Part shown: positions 35,735-47,721 of the stretch, one piece after another
Position numbering within the stretch: position 1 is the stretch's first letter
How the letters are laid out: each line of letters begins with the position of its first letter
NCBI GenBank assembly: GCA_038087015.1
Contig: JASBNA010000014.1
Span: forward strand, 310,001-374,000
From: Cerrena zonata
Taxonomy: Eukaryota > Basidiomycota > Agaricomycetes > Polyporales > Cerrenaceae
DNA length: 64,000 nucleotides
Reading direction: 5' to 3'
The notes under the pieces: model-generated
The model's input: only the letters and a program-made list of their open reading frames with translations
Database searches by the model: none
What the model was told of the DNA's origin: nothing
Translations under genes and position numbers: made by a program

Positions 35735-35845
35735 TTATTCATGTGACGTATGACATATGTTTTGCGTACCGTAACCACGAAAAGAGGACAAGTATTGCAT
35801 TTACAGTACTTACAACAGCACACTTCAGAAACTACACTACCAGGA

Positions 35846-36790
35846 TCAATCATAGAACACAAGCAACCTCAACTCAATTGATTCCCTAAGAGGGGCCTCG
35901 GGAGGAGTAGTTGGGTCAGCGAATGCGGTATGGGGAGTTAGCAATGCCGTCTTGCCATCAGTTTGTGAGTCAAAGCTATTCAATTGTTAGTAACCTTCAT
36001 GCATTGAAAGTGGTTCATTGCTCACCATTTGATGAGGACAAACTCATCAGGGGTCATTCCCTTGACATATTTCCACCTGTGGTTGGGATTGTAACTGACA
36101 CCGAACGTCTCACCATCCCTGTCGGGGTATCGCAACGTGACGGGAGTCAAATCCTTCTTCGTATCAATGCTCCTGAAGTCGCACAGAGCCAATGGCCAAT
36201 CGTAGGCAGGGACGCTGATAGGACGCCAAAGGTTGATAATTTGGAAACGACGTTTGACGAGTTCAGGAGCGTCAGAAGCAGGAAGATGACGATGAACTCG
36301 AGCAACGGAAGACTCAGGAGTCTGGTCAACGTGAACCTGGGGAACGGGTTGACGCTTCTGAGGGCTGTCGTCGATTTCTCCCGGCCTGCGTCGGCGAATG
36401 GCTGGATACAGATTTCGTTAGTGTACGGCGGCTACAGCATAAAACGATAAAGTGCTTACTGTGGTCAAATGGAACAATTCTAGTGGCTCCGGTAATCTTC
36501 TTGACGAGGTCTATACTCTCTGGGTAGTATTCCCGCTCGATTTCCTCGTCATTCGTGAACGCGGTATGGGTCGCCGCGGACTTTCCGTAGTAAAATCCAG
36601 CGGTATCGAGGCTAACGGAGTCCTCCTTGCCTCTGAGATCCTCGATGTCGACAGTGTGATGCACGCGGGTCCAATTCTGAGGCCGTTCGCCTGTCGCAGG
36701 ATCAGCATTGATGTTTGTGAATGGCTTTGAGCCATCTGTTGGGGGAGAGAAATAGATGAGGTCGGTGGTAACGGTGTTAGTCTGTGCCAT
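35846..36790 (-). CDS. AsaB/CmcJ-like hydroxylase/desaturase (fungal Fe/2OG-type oxygenase family)
   Basis: Three exons, canonical introns and an intact frame from MAQTNTVTTDLIYFSPPTDG to ELRLLVFYD. Family marks are DTAGFYYGKSAATHTAF, the metal-ligand-like HVDQ in VPQVHVDQTPES, KRRFQIINLWRPISVPAYDW, PLALCDFRSID, FVLIKCFDS and TPHTAFADP. Members of this family (AsaB, CmcJ, GA4-desaturase-like) occur in fungal secondary metabolism, where they hydroxylate or desaturate a substrate that is unknown here. The next gene downstream on the same strand is another Fe(II)/2-oxoglutarate-type enzyme. There is no polyketide or peptide synthase nearby, so a stand-alone detoxifying role is equally possible. 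Confidence 0.85.
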
Positions 36791-37304
36791 CGCAAAGAGG
36801 TCGAATTGATATTAGATTAATGTCCAGAGGTATGAGAGAAGCTGTCTGTGAGTAACTTATGGATGGGATGCATACAGTCTATGACGACAGTCCTATTTAA
36901 CTGGTCCTGCTAGTACCGTGGTATGCGAGATTTGGTCCAAAGATGGCGTGCTATAGCTGACTGAAGTTCACAAGCAATTCATTCTACTTGTCTTAGTAAT
37001 ATGGATTCCGTTAGAGGACTCATAGCTCGCGGAGATCAGAAACGGTATAAAGAGACATCGAATGTAGTAAGCCATGGCTGTATTTGGTGAGGATGGTGAG
37101 ATTCTTAGTCATGAACAACACCATTTTAGCGCTGTGGTAACTTAGAACTTTGATTGTAATATTGTAGGGTTTTATTAAGGACCTCCAACGTTGTGGTTAC
37201 TCATGATAAGTACGCTTATCTCCATGAAATGCGGGACTTGTAAAGATTTATTTGCATGGTAGTAATCAGACCGTCGGCCACGACCCAGGCTTACTACTAG
37301 TACT
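36791..37304. other. intergenic
   Basis: AT-rich upstream region of the AsaB-like gene and downstream flank of the dioxygenase gene. No coding signal. Confidence 0.45.
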
Positions 37305-38788
37305 TCAAACGATAACTTGGTACGGAACGGGACCGTTGATATGCATACTGTCAACGGGTTTCCTAGTCTTCAATGCATAAGCCTTCATTCTTTCAACCTC
37401 GGCCATTATTAGTATATCCTTGCCAGCACGAGTTCGAGGCGTGAAACGCTTGCGCTCTGCTTTGATCTGCCAGTCCGGCAAAGACGTCACTCCAAGCGTA
37501 TTGAGAATCTTTTGCTCGACAAGGCTCTAACAAAAGTAGGTCAGTATTTAGCGTCACGGTATTATTTGAATATTAACATAGTCTTTAGGATCTTCCCGAT
37601 TCAAGTTGAATGGCTCTTTCAGAGTCACAGGTGGGTTCGTAATAAACCTCGGGACGCGCAAGTGATTCTTTGACGCAGAGTGAGGCTGGATTTCAAACAT
37701 TAACAAGATTCCTATGTCCTTTAGAAGGGGCACCAACCATAAACGGATGAAGGAGAATCACATCTCCAGCTTCCCCGGTGAGCTGTCCGTAGCGTGTTAT
37801 CTCCTGACGTCTCATTTCTAGAAATATGCATGGCTGCGCACCTCAATGAAGTTGTTGCATGTTTGAATTGTACAGACCGAACGACTGCCGTCTGGATCTT
37901 GTGCAAAGACATCCTGCACCTTCAGGGATGATCACGAAGCCTACAATCCAACTCAACGCGCAATCCACGGAAGGACCTCCTTTTCGTACCATTTTACGAC
38001 ATTGGCTATACCGTCTGGTGCGATATACGTTCCTCCAGCGCGCGGTTTGATATCGTTGAATAACACAATCACGGTCAGGCCCTTGTTCTCCAGAGTCAAG
38101 GAAGTGCGTGAACCTGAAAGTAATTCTATCTCCCCTTTCGAAGACAGAATTTAACAGGACCTTACCAATCCCCATCGCTTCGAATACGTTAATATTATCA
38201 GTAATTATTAAACTTCTGTTGAAAGACCCACATGTGCCAATTTCCTAGATCTTTAGGCTGGACCTCCTTCTATTCAACAGGTCTCAGTCGGTCATATACG
38301 AAGCATGAAGGTGTTATCGACATACGTTAACCCATTCTTCAGAACCCAGATTGACAATAAGACTATCCCCGCAGCTCTCAAACAACGTCTTGTCGATCCG
38401 ATCCTCTCCACCGAGCAGCTCACCTAAGCCAACTCCGCCGTTAGACGGTCTCTCGCGGGCTAATGTTCGACAATCACATACACATCGCACCCCAAGCCTT
38501 GGGCATGAAATCCTTTGTAATGATCTCACGGTGCCGAGGCATATGAATCTTGAGATTCCCTTTCAGTTCGAATTCGAATCACTAGGCAAGGTCAATGACT
38601 CGTTAGCGTACCTTTTCCTGCGTCCATGTTGACTTATCGTTTGGATCGTACCCCAATCTGATCCACACGTCTTCGGTAAAGCGGGCGATGTTCTCGGGTG
38701 GGACAGCCTTGGGAATGCGTACCCATCCTTGGTCAAGGAATTGTTCACGTTGCTTGGCGGATAGGTACTTGTACTCTGTGATAGTCAT
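37305..38788 (-). CDS. phytanoyl-CoA dioxygenase (PhyH) family protein, one frameshift
   Basis: A non-heme Fe(II)/2-oxoglutarate dioxygenase. It starts MTITEYKYLSAKQREQFL; an in-frame ATG 57 bp upstream is possible. Conserved blocks are GWVRIPKAVPPENIARFTED, IHMPRHREII, SLIVNLGSEEW and DLGNWH, followed by the HxD iron ligands in HIDGDW. The stretch CGATGGGGATTG (38166-38177) coding most of that motif is a 12-nt microexon. Next come FTHFLDSGEQG, LTVIVLFNDIKPRAGGTYIA, the region GEAGDVILLHPFMVHSAS with the third ligand His, and PRFITNPPVTLKEPFN. An extra base near 38078 separates SGEQG from LTVIVLF. Members hydroxylate diverse lipids or secondary metabolites; the substrate here is unknown. The splice pattern around 38400-38470 is tentative. 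Confidence 0.8.
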
Positions 38789-39217
38789 GTCGACGAGGAC
38801 GACGATAGTCGTTGGAGAAGGGTATGACCTATCTCTAGTACTCACAGCTCGGACAACGGACCGTACACCAGTGTATAGATCATGCTACAAACGTATTTCG
38901 TAAAAGTCGTAAAAGAAGGCTATTTTGAGGGATGCCCCTCATAAGTAGCGAAAGCAAGGAATGGTCAATGGTCAACAACAGCAAGGGATACAAGGATACA
39001 GAAGACAATTGTGTTAGCGAATGAGCGACGCGGTATTGAGAACAATTGTGATAGCAAAGCAAAGAGCACGTAGCCAGCTAATGCGGGTAACTTCCAAAGA
39101 AAAGAGCAAAAGAATTGAGCGCAACAGGACGACAAAGCATAAGCAAGATTTTTTTCATATTTTCTGTAGACGTAGATGAGCGTGAAGATGAAGTAGTAGA
39201 TTGGGGAGCGCCTTGGG
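38789..39217. other. intergenic
   Basis: Start-side flank of the PhyH gene and 3' flank of the next minus-strand gene. ORFs here on the minus strand are low-information and unsupported. Confidence 0.4.
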
Positions 39218-42090
39218 TCAAGCACCAGGATGTTTTGCATTCCATTTCGAGTGAACCTCTTGCAAGAGCTTGAGACATCTAGTGACGTAGGATGTCGTCG
39301 AAGTCAAAGGTTTCTCTGTGAGCAGTTTGATTGCGTCAGCATCGTGGTAGCGAGATCCGTTAGGACCATATAGATTTGCGAGTTCATAAAGTTCCAGTCG
39401 ATCTTTCCACCAGTCCTCGGATACATTGAAGACTTTGAGAATATGTGTCTAGATAAAATATGAGCACACATGAAGAAAAACAAATACGGGATAAATTAAC
39501 CTTTGTGATTTTTGTATCTCTCAAGTCACCGAGACCGGACGGAGGAGTGGTATCAACATAAGTATCAACCTGGTGCTGAACATATCCGAACACTTTCTGT
39601 AGCATTTCAAGAACGGGTGGTTGGCTATCTTTCACCTCGACATAGGTATGCCATGATGGATCGTCATGAAGGATACCACGGAGCCAATTGACCACTTGGA
39701 CATCTCGGCCTGCTTGAGAATTAGTCGGAGGAGGAGGTTGTTGCCACACAGGTGCCTGGGATCCTCCTTGAGCCGAGGAAGAACCAAAGGAAGCCTGGCC
39801 TCCAGTAAATTTTGCGAAACCAGACAATGCCGGAGTCGCAGTAGAGGAACCTATAGAGGAACCCCTAGAACCCCATTGGCTCGTCCCACTCTCTGCAGAT
39901 CTAGCAGAAGCTTCATTTGGTTTCCTCGATTTCTTGGGTAACGAAGAACCAGGATGAAGCATTGCGGGCGATGCAGTTTGCTCACGTGTATTGTGACCAG
40001 ACTGACTACCAGTAAAGGGCGATTGCGATGGATGACTGCTCTGAGTCTGAGCAAGGACTGGAGCCTCAGGCATAACTGGCGATCGTGCTGGAGACGACGT
40101 AGTTGACATTGGTGATCCATGTCGGGAACCTGGTGACTCTCTTGGTGGGCCTTGTTCAAGAGATTTGTTGTACGAAGACAACTGTTGTGCGAGCCGGTTA
40201 GCTGCTAGCGCGGACGTGACTGAGCCAGTAGAACCAGGCGAATCATGCGAAGCTACAGGTGTTGGAGACATCGGCGGGTCGGGAGCCTGAGAGTGCGAAA
40301 CGGAAGGCGCCCGGTTAGTAAACGGAGACGATCGATGAGAGGCGTGGTCTTCTATTGCATGACCTTGCGTTCGATGCTTCGAAGACGATACTGATGACCG
40401 AGAGCTATTCGAATGTCTTCGCTTACGGGGAACACTAACACTTTCGATGTTACCAAACTCTGACCGATTGGGACTGTAAATGCTTGCAGAGGAAGGGATC
40501 GGCGGAGGTGGAGAAACTGTAGAAGTGTGGTGAGAAAGATACTCTGACGTGAGACGAACAATGCTAGCTCACCGTATTGGGACGGGCCGGGAACAGCGGC
40601 AGGATTCTAATCAACGCATGAAGACGTAATGAGATTACTGCAGTATAACACTCAAAGACAACCACCACTCACGAATTCGACGAAAACTTCAAGAGTGCGG
40701 TCTCTGGTGACCTTCAGATTAGCTGGTTGGCAATCGATAGAGCCGTCTGCCGTGACACGAAGGAAATATTGGCGATACCTTCCTCGCATGGCGTAGACTT
40801 TGGCAGGTCCTGTCATTTAACGTTTAGATACGTACTTCTATTTGATCGTATATGAACACACCATCGATTCTAGCTGGTCCGGATTGTAACTCATCCACTA
40901 CCTCTTTGGCATCCGCCCAAAAGCCATCCTCTGCATCGTCTGCAGGACGCAAACCAACTCTGACTTCAGCAAGTTGGTTATCTGCCTCAGCGGTACGCTT
41001 GTCTTCGATAAGGACGGTGAGTATTCGAAGAACGGGTTTGGGGCGAGCCGGTGGTTCCATGGGTTCCGTGTGCAGATTCTGTGGGGGATGAGAAGGTTGA
41101 GGGGCAGAGGAAGTAGCATATTGAGGGGGAGGTACATTGGAGGCACTTGAGTTCGAGCGATGTTCGCGAGGCCTTTGAGAACGTGACTTGTGATGAGACT
41201 CGACATGAGCCGGAGCAGCAGGCCTGGTGGGGAACCCAGGAGGATCTGCACTAGAGAGATACTGATCAGCCTTAGTTGAGTAAGGGCGTCCAGCATTCTC
41301 TTGGGGTGCCATGCTACGTGTGTCCGGTGCAGGAGGAGCAACAATACCATGAGGTGGTATATATGTCTCTGGACGGGCGTTGCGATTTTTCGTACCGCTA
41401 GATTTATTCCTACTAGAAGATGCTTCGGGATGTTGGTCCGGGTAATATGAGCTGCCGGACTGAGAATGTTGTGCCTGCGAAGTGTTCGACCCGCTGGCGT
41501 ACGCATTAACTCGAAAAGCTGGTGGTTGTAGGAATGGGGTGGAGGGATTGGGAGCAGGGGATGCGTAAGGAATTGGAGTGTTATATTCTTCCGTTTGTAC
41601 ATGATCTCGTGTAGACTTGGATTTATCTTTGTCCCTTTTCTTCTTCTTGCGATGTTCTTGAGGGGGACCATCTACGGCCATCGGTTGCGCGTGACCAGAG
41701 AAAGACGCAAATGGTGGAACTGGCATCGTGGGCGTGGAACTAGGATATTGTGAGACACCGGTAGCAGGAATTGAGGTACCAAAGCCTATCGGTGGTCTCA
41801 TAATTTGGGATTGAGCCTGTTTCTGTTGATACTGACCCGGAGGATTACCAGATGCGTTTTCGTTGTGACCGAAGCTTGCATACGATGGGGGCACACCACG
41901 CTTGAAAACGAAGTACAGATCAGCATCCCTGAATAATTGAGTAGACGGACGAGGGACAGAAAGATTGCTTACAGGAGACGAGTTTCTGCTTTAGAAGGGA
42001 AGTACACGAGGCGTTAATTATAAAATAGAAGGCTGAAGAGAGTATTTGAATATGTTTGAATAAAAATACTCACGAAGATTCACTACTCAT
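39218..42090 (-). CDS. large Ser/Pro-rich protein with conserved-looking ends, function unknown
   Basis: About 870 residues in at least seven exons, starting MSSESS. After a short first part, most of the protein is low complexity (Ser, Pro, Gln, basic runs such as HRKKKKRDKDKSKS). Two segments look folded. One has RILTVLIEDKRTAEADNQLAE, LRPADDAEDGFWADAKEVVD and PAKVYAMRGRYRQYFLRVTA, apparently mixed alpha/beta. The other is the C-terminus: VNWLRGILHDDPSWHTYVEV, LQKVFGYVQHQVDTYVD and ILKVFNVSEDWWKDRLELYE, ending KHPGA, and helical. The pattern, with a basic stretch and disordered linkers, suggests a nuclear regulator, but I recognise no family. The splice joining exon 2 (near 41985) to the PPSYASF exon does not keep frame in my reading, so the N-terminus is uncertain. 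Confidence 0.65.
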
Positions 42091-44873
42091 GAGATGTTGG
42101 GTACAGAGAAGCAGGGTACTGAGACCGAGGAAGCAAAAAGAGTGGCGTAACAGGATAGCGAGGCGATGGGGGTGTTAGTTCGCGAGTGAGCTGTGGTGGG
42201 CGGTGTACCTGAAATAGCGAGGTCTGAAGACTATGGCAGATGAGTACAATGCGGACGGGTGACGCCGAGGCGCAAAAGGAAAAGATCTGCACACCTCACG
42301 CAGCCTGGTACACAGCCCTTAGCAGAAGGATTTGTCTTTCTCTACGGGCGGACGAAGTACTAAAAGGTCGGGTTGAGGTCTGTCCTAGGAAGACAATGGC
42401 CCAGGACTGCATGCGCGTTCTTCAAATCCGGAAAACCATATTTCGCGTGGTGCACACGTGTGCGCCTCATGTTCCACTCTGTATGGTAGTTGTGGGCCCT
42501 CGTTGAACCTTCGTTGTCGCTTTCCCTCGCTGTTCACTACTCATTTTCTCTCGTTCTCCCAATGGCTGCATGGCTGCCGGAAACAGCATATTGTAATACA
42601 CGATTAAAAGGTCGTAAACTGACACACAACATCCTCTACACATCCGCCTAGCGCCAGAACCTCCACTTCATCGATTACAAGGTTGCAGTATCTTCATCCT
42701 TCCACGTCCATAGCAACGCGTCGTGCAAGTCCCGGGCGAACAACAAGTATCTTGCGGCATTTGGCCATCTTCGCATAGTCCCTTGTAACAATACAGTGCG
42801 CCCTTGATGATGAGAACCTGCTGCCCGCATTGGCGACCTATGGGAGACTAGACGAAACTCCGACGTGATGCCCATCCGATATCAAATCCCTTCGTGACTT
42901 GGATGGGCATGCGTGTCCTTACCTTATGAGCCTAGCAGGCCTAACAGGTGAGTACAAATCCTTCCTATCCGCGTCCGATCACACTGACCGTATCCGTTGG
43001 TTACATCATAATTAGCTCAGAACATTGTCAGGTACACACGTACCCATGGATTATAGACGTTTTCGTATATATCACACGCCAAAAATCTCATCCAGGGACT
43101 GGTGCTTCCAACACTTCGTCTGACCATACCGCTTTGGGTACTGACGAAGTTCTATGGAGACACCATTAACTCCGACAGCTGAGTCATTTTCCGCACTTGC
43201 TATATCTGTCTCGGCCCACACAAAAGGTAAGGCCCAGAATGGATTGTCCCAGACACCAGGTGTTGGGCAAGCATTTATATCTTTATCTCAAAGCTGGGCT
43301 TGCCTCACCTGAGCTACACGGATTTCATTGAAGACCCCCATCAGGAATCAAACCGGCACATTTCCTACGGTATGTTTTAATATGCCGACACTGGCAGTGA
43401 TGATCTCAATCTTGTAACTCCACCGCAGGTAGCAGGTCACAAGCAAAAATCAGGGCGTATCTTAACAGGTATCACCGAGCTATCTTACGTGTGCCATTCT
43501 ATTATCGGAGGTAAGGAGCAGGCCAGGCATTTAAATATCTAGGTTCCACTTCTCTTGGACGCCAATCGCAAACTAGAACGTAATGGACGCTGCTTTGAAC
43601 GCTTACGACTTACCTTCGATCCGTTCAAACGCAATTGTATCACAACACCATCAGATACCGAAGATGCCTTATCCTCGACTTCCATGGAACTTCTAAATGT
43701 CTAATCCTGAAGTCGTTTTCCTCGGGCACTAAATGGCACTCGCAAGTGAGCGCAACAGACGGATCATATCGATAGATGACCCTGTAAGTTGCATACTTAT
43801 CAACTCGTCAGCTTTACGCCTGCCTCCTGTACGATCATAACGAATAGCTTGCTTGACATCTTTGGATACAGTTTTACATTATCTCTCGCTATTTCAGTGA
43901 TGAAGAGCCGCTGCCAGCGGCCCCGCTCATTGGATCAGATCATACGAGACTGTTTTCGAGTTAAGTGATAGGTCAACATTGTCAACAAAGTATCGGAGCA
44001 CTGACTATTAATTGAGCGAAATGTGCTATGCCATATTATTTCAATAAGTGGCTTAGAATCATGACACAGTACCGAACAGCTACGGAATACCAATATTTAT
44101 AGCCGCGGAGCTTTAGGTGATCAGCGTTGACACAACTTCAGCGGACTTTCCAAGTCGTACCATGGAGAATGCGATTATACCCTGCTTTCGCATTCCGAGG
44201 GGTTTGCGAAGGCAGGGAATCCTATTCTTGTGCACAAAGCAAATGAAAAAAATGGCAATCCAATAAACAGCCGGATTTCTCCGAACATGGAACTTTCTCA
44301 TTTTACCGCACAAACGTCAAGTGAGCCCGTACATCATTATCTCAGTCAATTCCTACTCCACGTCATTCTCGCGGTGCCACTTTAATTTGAAGGGTTATCG
44401 TGTCTTGACTCTCTTGGTTGTACCACCGACTCCCGCGAGGAATTCTGCTTGACAGTTGCGACGATCTATATGACAGTCGTCTGAATCGCATCCTAGATAG
44501 GACTCTTCGCGAGTAAGCGTGCTCTCCTCATTCGTCCGTTCTGACCGGAGACATGCAAGTTATTGGTTAATTTGCTCACTGTCTCTCCTCTTCCATCGAT
44601 GAAATTACAGGAGACTCCCACCGCTGTGAGAGATCAATATCTGACGCCACCAGCAAAAGGAAATTCAATAGCCTTATCCAGAAGACGTCACTTGCGAAGG
44701 TGGTTTTCGGGTTCGATTCTGTATGATAAATGTATTGTGGGTCGATAGATTCACTCTCATGATATTATGTTGTAGGTATTTATGTCTCGCTCACTGATCC
44801 TAACTCTCCCTCGGTTCTTTCCCGTCCAATTTCAACTTCTTTTCATCTTCTCTATCATCATCGGCAACAGAAG
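42091..44873. other. 2.8-kb gene-poor stretch
   Basis: The longest interval without a gene. ORFs are short and overlapping, and none has matching splice sites or a motif. A near-perfect hairpin lies at 44180-44217. There are no terminal repeats, reverse-transcriptase-like or transposase-like fragments that I can see. The right end holds the promoter of the first P450. Confidence 0.5.
44180..44217. repeat. 13-bp hairpin with 12-nt loop
   Basis: CCCTGCTTTCGCA (44180-44192) pairs with TGCGAAGGCAGGG (44205-44217). The only imperfection is one T-G wobble. It sits alone in gene-poor DNA, 660 bp upstream of a P450. It may be a remnant of a small inverted-repeat element or a transcript hairpin. Confidence 0.6.
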
Positions 44874-47033
44874 ATGTTTCTCGCCGCTACGACATTCGCT
44901 ACTATCGCTGTTCTTTGGGGTTTGTATCGTCTTAGCCGCATCGGCGAAAGACAAGCATATCTTCCCCCTGGACCACCTACGAAGCCCGTACTCGGGAATC
45001 TCTTGGACTTCCCTACACATTATCCCCACCGCAAGTAAGCCTCGATGATTTATACACTCTATATAGGTCACGCATATCCATATAGGTTCACTGAATGGGC
45101 CAAACAATTTGGAGAAATCTTCTCAGTAAGTCGCACGGTCTCTTGAAGCAGAGAGCTACCTTCCTCATGATTGGCTTCAGGTAAAACTTCTCAACAACAA
45201 TGTGGTCGTCGTCTCGAGTGCAAAGCTTGCGCGTGAAATTCCTCGAGATCAAGGGATCGGCGACAGCGGATAGGCCTGCGATGTACTTCGCGCAGATTAT
45301 CTATGGCAATTACGAAGTCGTCCTTGCAAGATACGGTATGTTGGTCGGAACATTTTTGACATCATGATGTCACCACTCTAACAACGCACGCGTCTAGGCC
45401 CTGTCTGGCGGAAACTTCATCGTGTTCTGCACGATTTCCTGACTCGTGAAAAATGCATGCAACATCTCGAAGTCCAGGAAGCTCAGTCTGCCGTCTTCAT
45501 GCGTGATGTGTTAGAGAACCCTGACGTAGGTTTCATGGGTAGGTGCTGCATGAGATTAACAACAACTAACTAGTGCTATATCACAGAACCTCTTCACACA
45601 TTGCCGACGATACAGCGGCTCGGTCGTTCTCAGTGTCGGCTTCGGGATTCACTGCACAACATACGAGAACAGCTATGTCGGGAGGGTGTACAAAACCATG
45701 GCTCAAGTTGAGGAGATCTTCAAGCCCGGAGGTGCACCTCCTGTCGATATCTTCCCGATTCTGAAGTATGTTCCGGAACTGTTTGCTTCGTGGAAGGACC
45801 ACTGCAGAGAAATCCGCAAGACACAGCGGGGCTTATTCTTCGAGCTTTTGGAAGTGTGCGAAAATCGTATTGCAAGCGGCAAACGCAGAGGTTGTTTCAT
45901 TGAAGACGTTCTCGATAAGAAACAAGCTTATGATGTCGATCGTGAGATGATTGCGTACGTAACTTTTAACCTTCGGTGCCTGTGGATGCATCTTAACTGA
46001 ACACATCACATAGTTACATCGGTGCTACTCTTCTCGAAGCCGGTACAGAAACAACCGCAGTTAATCTTCAATCGTTCTTGCTGTGTATGGCTGCTAATCC
46101 CGAGGTGCAAGCAAAGGCTCAGAAAGAAATCGACGATGTTGTTGGCCATTCGAGAATGCCAGAGCAGAAGGATCTCGATGACCTCCCATACGTCCGGGCT
46201 GTATTGAATGAGGTGGGTCACTCATAACCGCTTGGCTCTAAATGGCGCTGAAGTACTACGCCCAGGTTGCACGTATGCGACCAGTTGCCCCCACAAGTCT
46301 TCCCCATGCAACTACTTCCGATGAGAAGGTAGGCAATAGATCATGTCATGCAAATCCGTCTATATCTCATTGGGTCTAGATTCGCGATTACGTGCTCCCC
46401 AAGGGCACCATGATCTTTGCTAATCTGTGTAAGTTCGGTGGTCTAGTAAATGGCTTGCCCTCCAACTGATCCGATTGCTTCGGTATAGGGTCTATCCTTC
46501 GCGATCCAGAATTCTTTGACCGCCCTAATGAATTCCTCCCTGAGCGATACTTGTTGTCAGAATTTGGCACTAAACCCGGAGTGGATGATACTGGGTACCG
46601 CAATGACCTCATGTTTGGTCATGGAAGGGTAAGCTTAACTAGATTTGGTTCTCGTCTATATACTGAAATGGACCAAATTCAGCGTATCTGTCCCGGTCGT
46701 GTCCTTGCATTGAACTCCGTTGTACGTTTGCAAATTATATAGGCTAATTACTCATACTAAAAAGTCAAATAGGCGATTGGTGCTATGAACCTCTTATGGT
46801 CGTTCAATATCCGACAAGCCAAGGGCTCTGCTCCTATTGACATTGCCGATAGTGAAGATGTAAGCAGCTGGAATGTCTCTTTGGTCTCTTCTAATCCTCC
46901 GTGACAGATTGTGTTGTTGGCGCCAAAGCCATTCAAATTCGATATCAAACCTAGGGACGCCGCAAAAGCTGATGTGATCAGGGCACAATACAACACAGCC
47001 CAAGCAGTTTTCGATAGGTTCCAAGACCAGTAA
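44874..47033 (+). CDS. cytochrome P450 monooxygenase, copy 1 (one frameshift)
   Basis: A microsomal E-class P450 of about 510 residues in many exons. The N-terminal anchor is [20 protein letters not shown], followed by the Pro-rich hinge [15 protein letters not shown]. The oxygen-binding helix I motif is [13 protein letters not shown], the K-helix ExxR is in NEVARMRP, and [17 protein letters not shown] is the PERF-like region. The heme loop is FGHGRRICPGR, its Arg-Arg split by an intron and Cys the thiolate ligand; the protein ends RFQDQ. An extra C at 45241-45242 shifts the frame after KLARE; without it the sequence reads [15 protein letters not shown]. It is paired with a tandem copy about 700 bp downstream with the same intron positions. 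The substrate is unknown. The family resembles fungal O-methylsterigmatocystin-oxidoreductase-like enzymes. Confidence 0.9.
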
Positions 47034-47721
47034 TCGGTATCTGTGAACGATACGGAATGTACCATGTATGAGCCCTTCAGCGTTCTTCTCTTCACGAGCG
47101 TTCCTTGTATTGCATCTTGTGTAATTTCTCTTGATCATGACACATTAGACCGCTAGCTAACTTGTTGTACACTAAGATTGTGTTAGATGTCACATCGCCC
47201 ATCGACTACCCTGATTTATACAAAATCTCGATGTCGCCTCCTGGACCGCATGCTCAGAGCTCGGATCTGTGTACCATTGGCTCTAACGGAATGAGGAGGA
47301 CATTTCACTTATTCCAAGGGGCTTTGTAAGCTCGCGCACCTCCTACAACTTGCATCCCGCTTCCCATACTAAAACTCAATGGCCAACAGGAGAGTAAATC
47401 CGATACGATCCTCTTAGAGTTCTGTTAAGTCCCTTTGATAGCAATGTTGATCCGAAATTATGGTAAGGTTCCTTGACACCTGACAAGGAAAAACGCACCC
47501 GCGCATAGCAAGTAAGTATTCAGCGTTTGTGAATGGATCTTCGGCCTTCGATATTTTCGAGATTCGATTCTGGTTCCCAGTCTTAAGCCATCCGCCTTCG
47601 CGATGCAGGAACTCCATACGAACATTCCCATGGTGTCCTTGGCACTATAAATAAACAGCTCCGACAGGGACTTAGATGGACCCAGTCCTAACACCCTCTT
47701 GTTTCACTCCTTATTCTCGCT
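47034..47721. other. intergenic between the P450 pair
   Basis: No gene. It contains the promoter of copy 2 with a TATA box. Confidence 0.5.
47646..47653 (+). promoter_or_regulatory. TATA box of P450 copy 2
   Basis: TATAAATA is found 69-76 bp before the ATG at 47722. Confidence 0.6.

Noticed and set aside
42091..44873. A degraded transposon in the gene-poor interval
   Set aside because: No reverse transcriptase, integrase or transposase fragment, no long terminal repeats and no target duplication could be found by eye.
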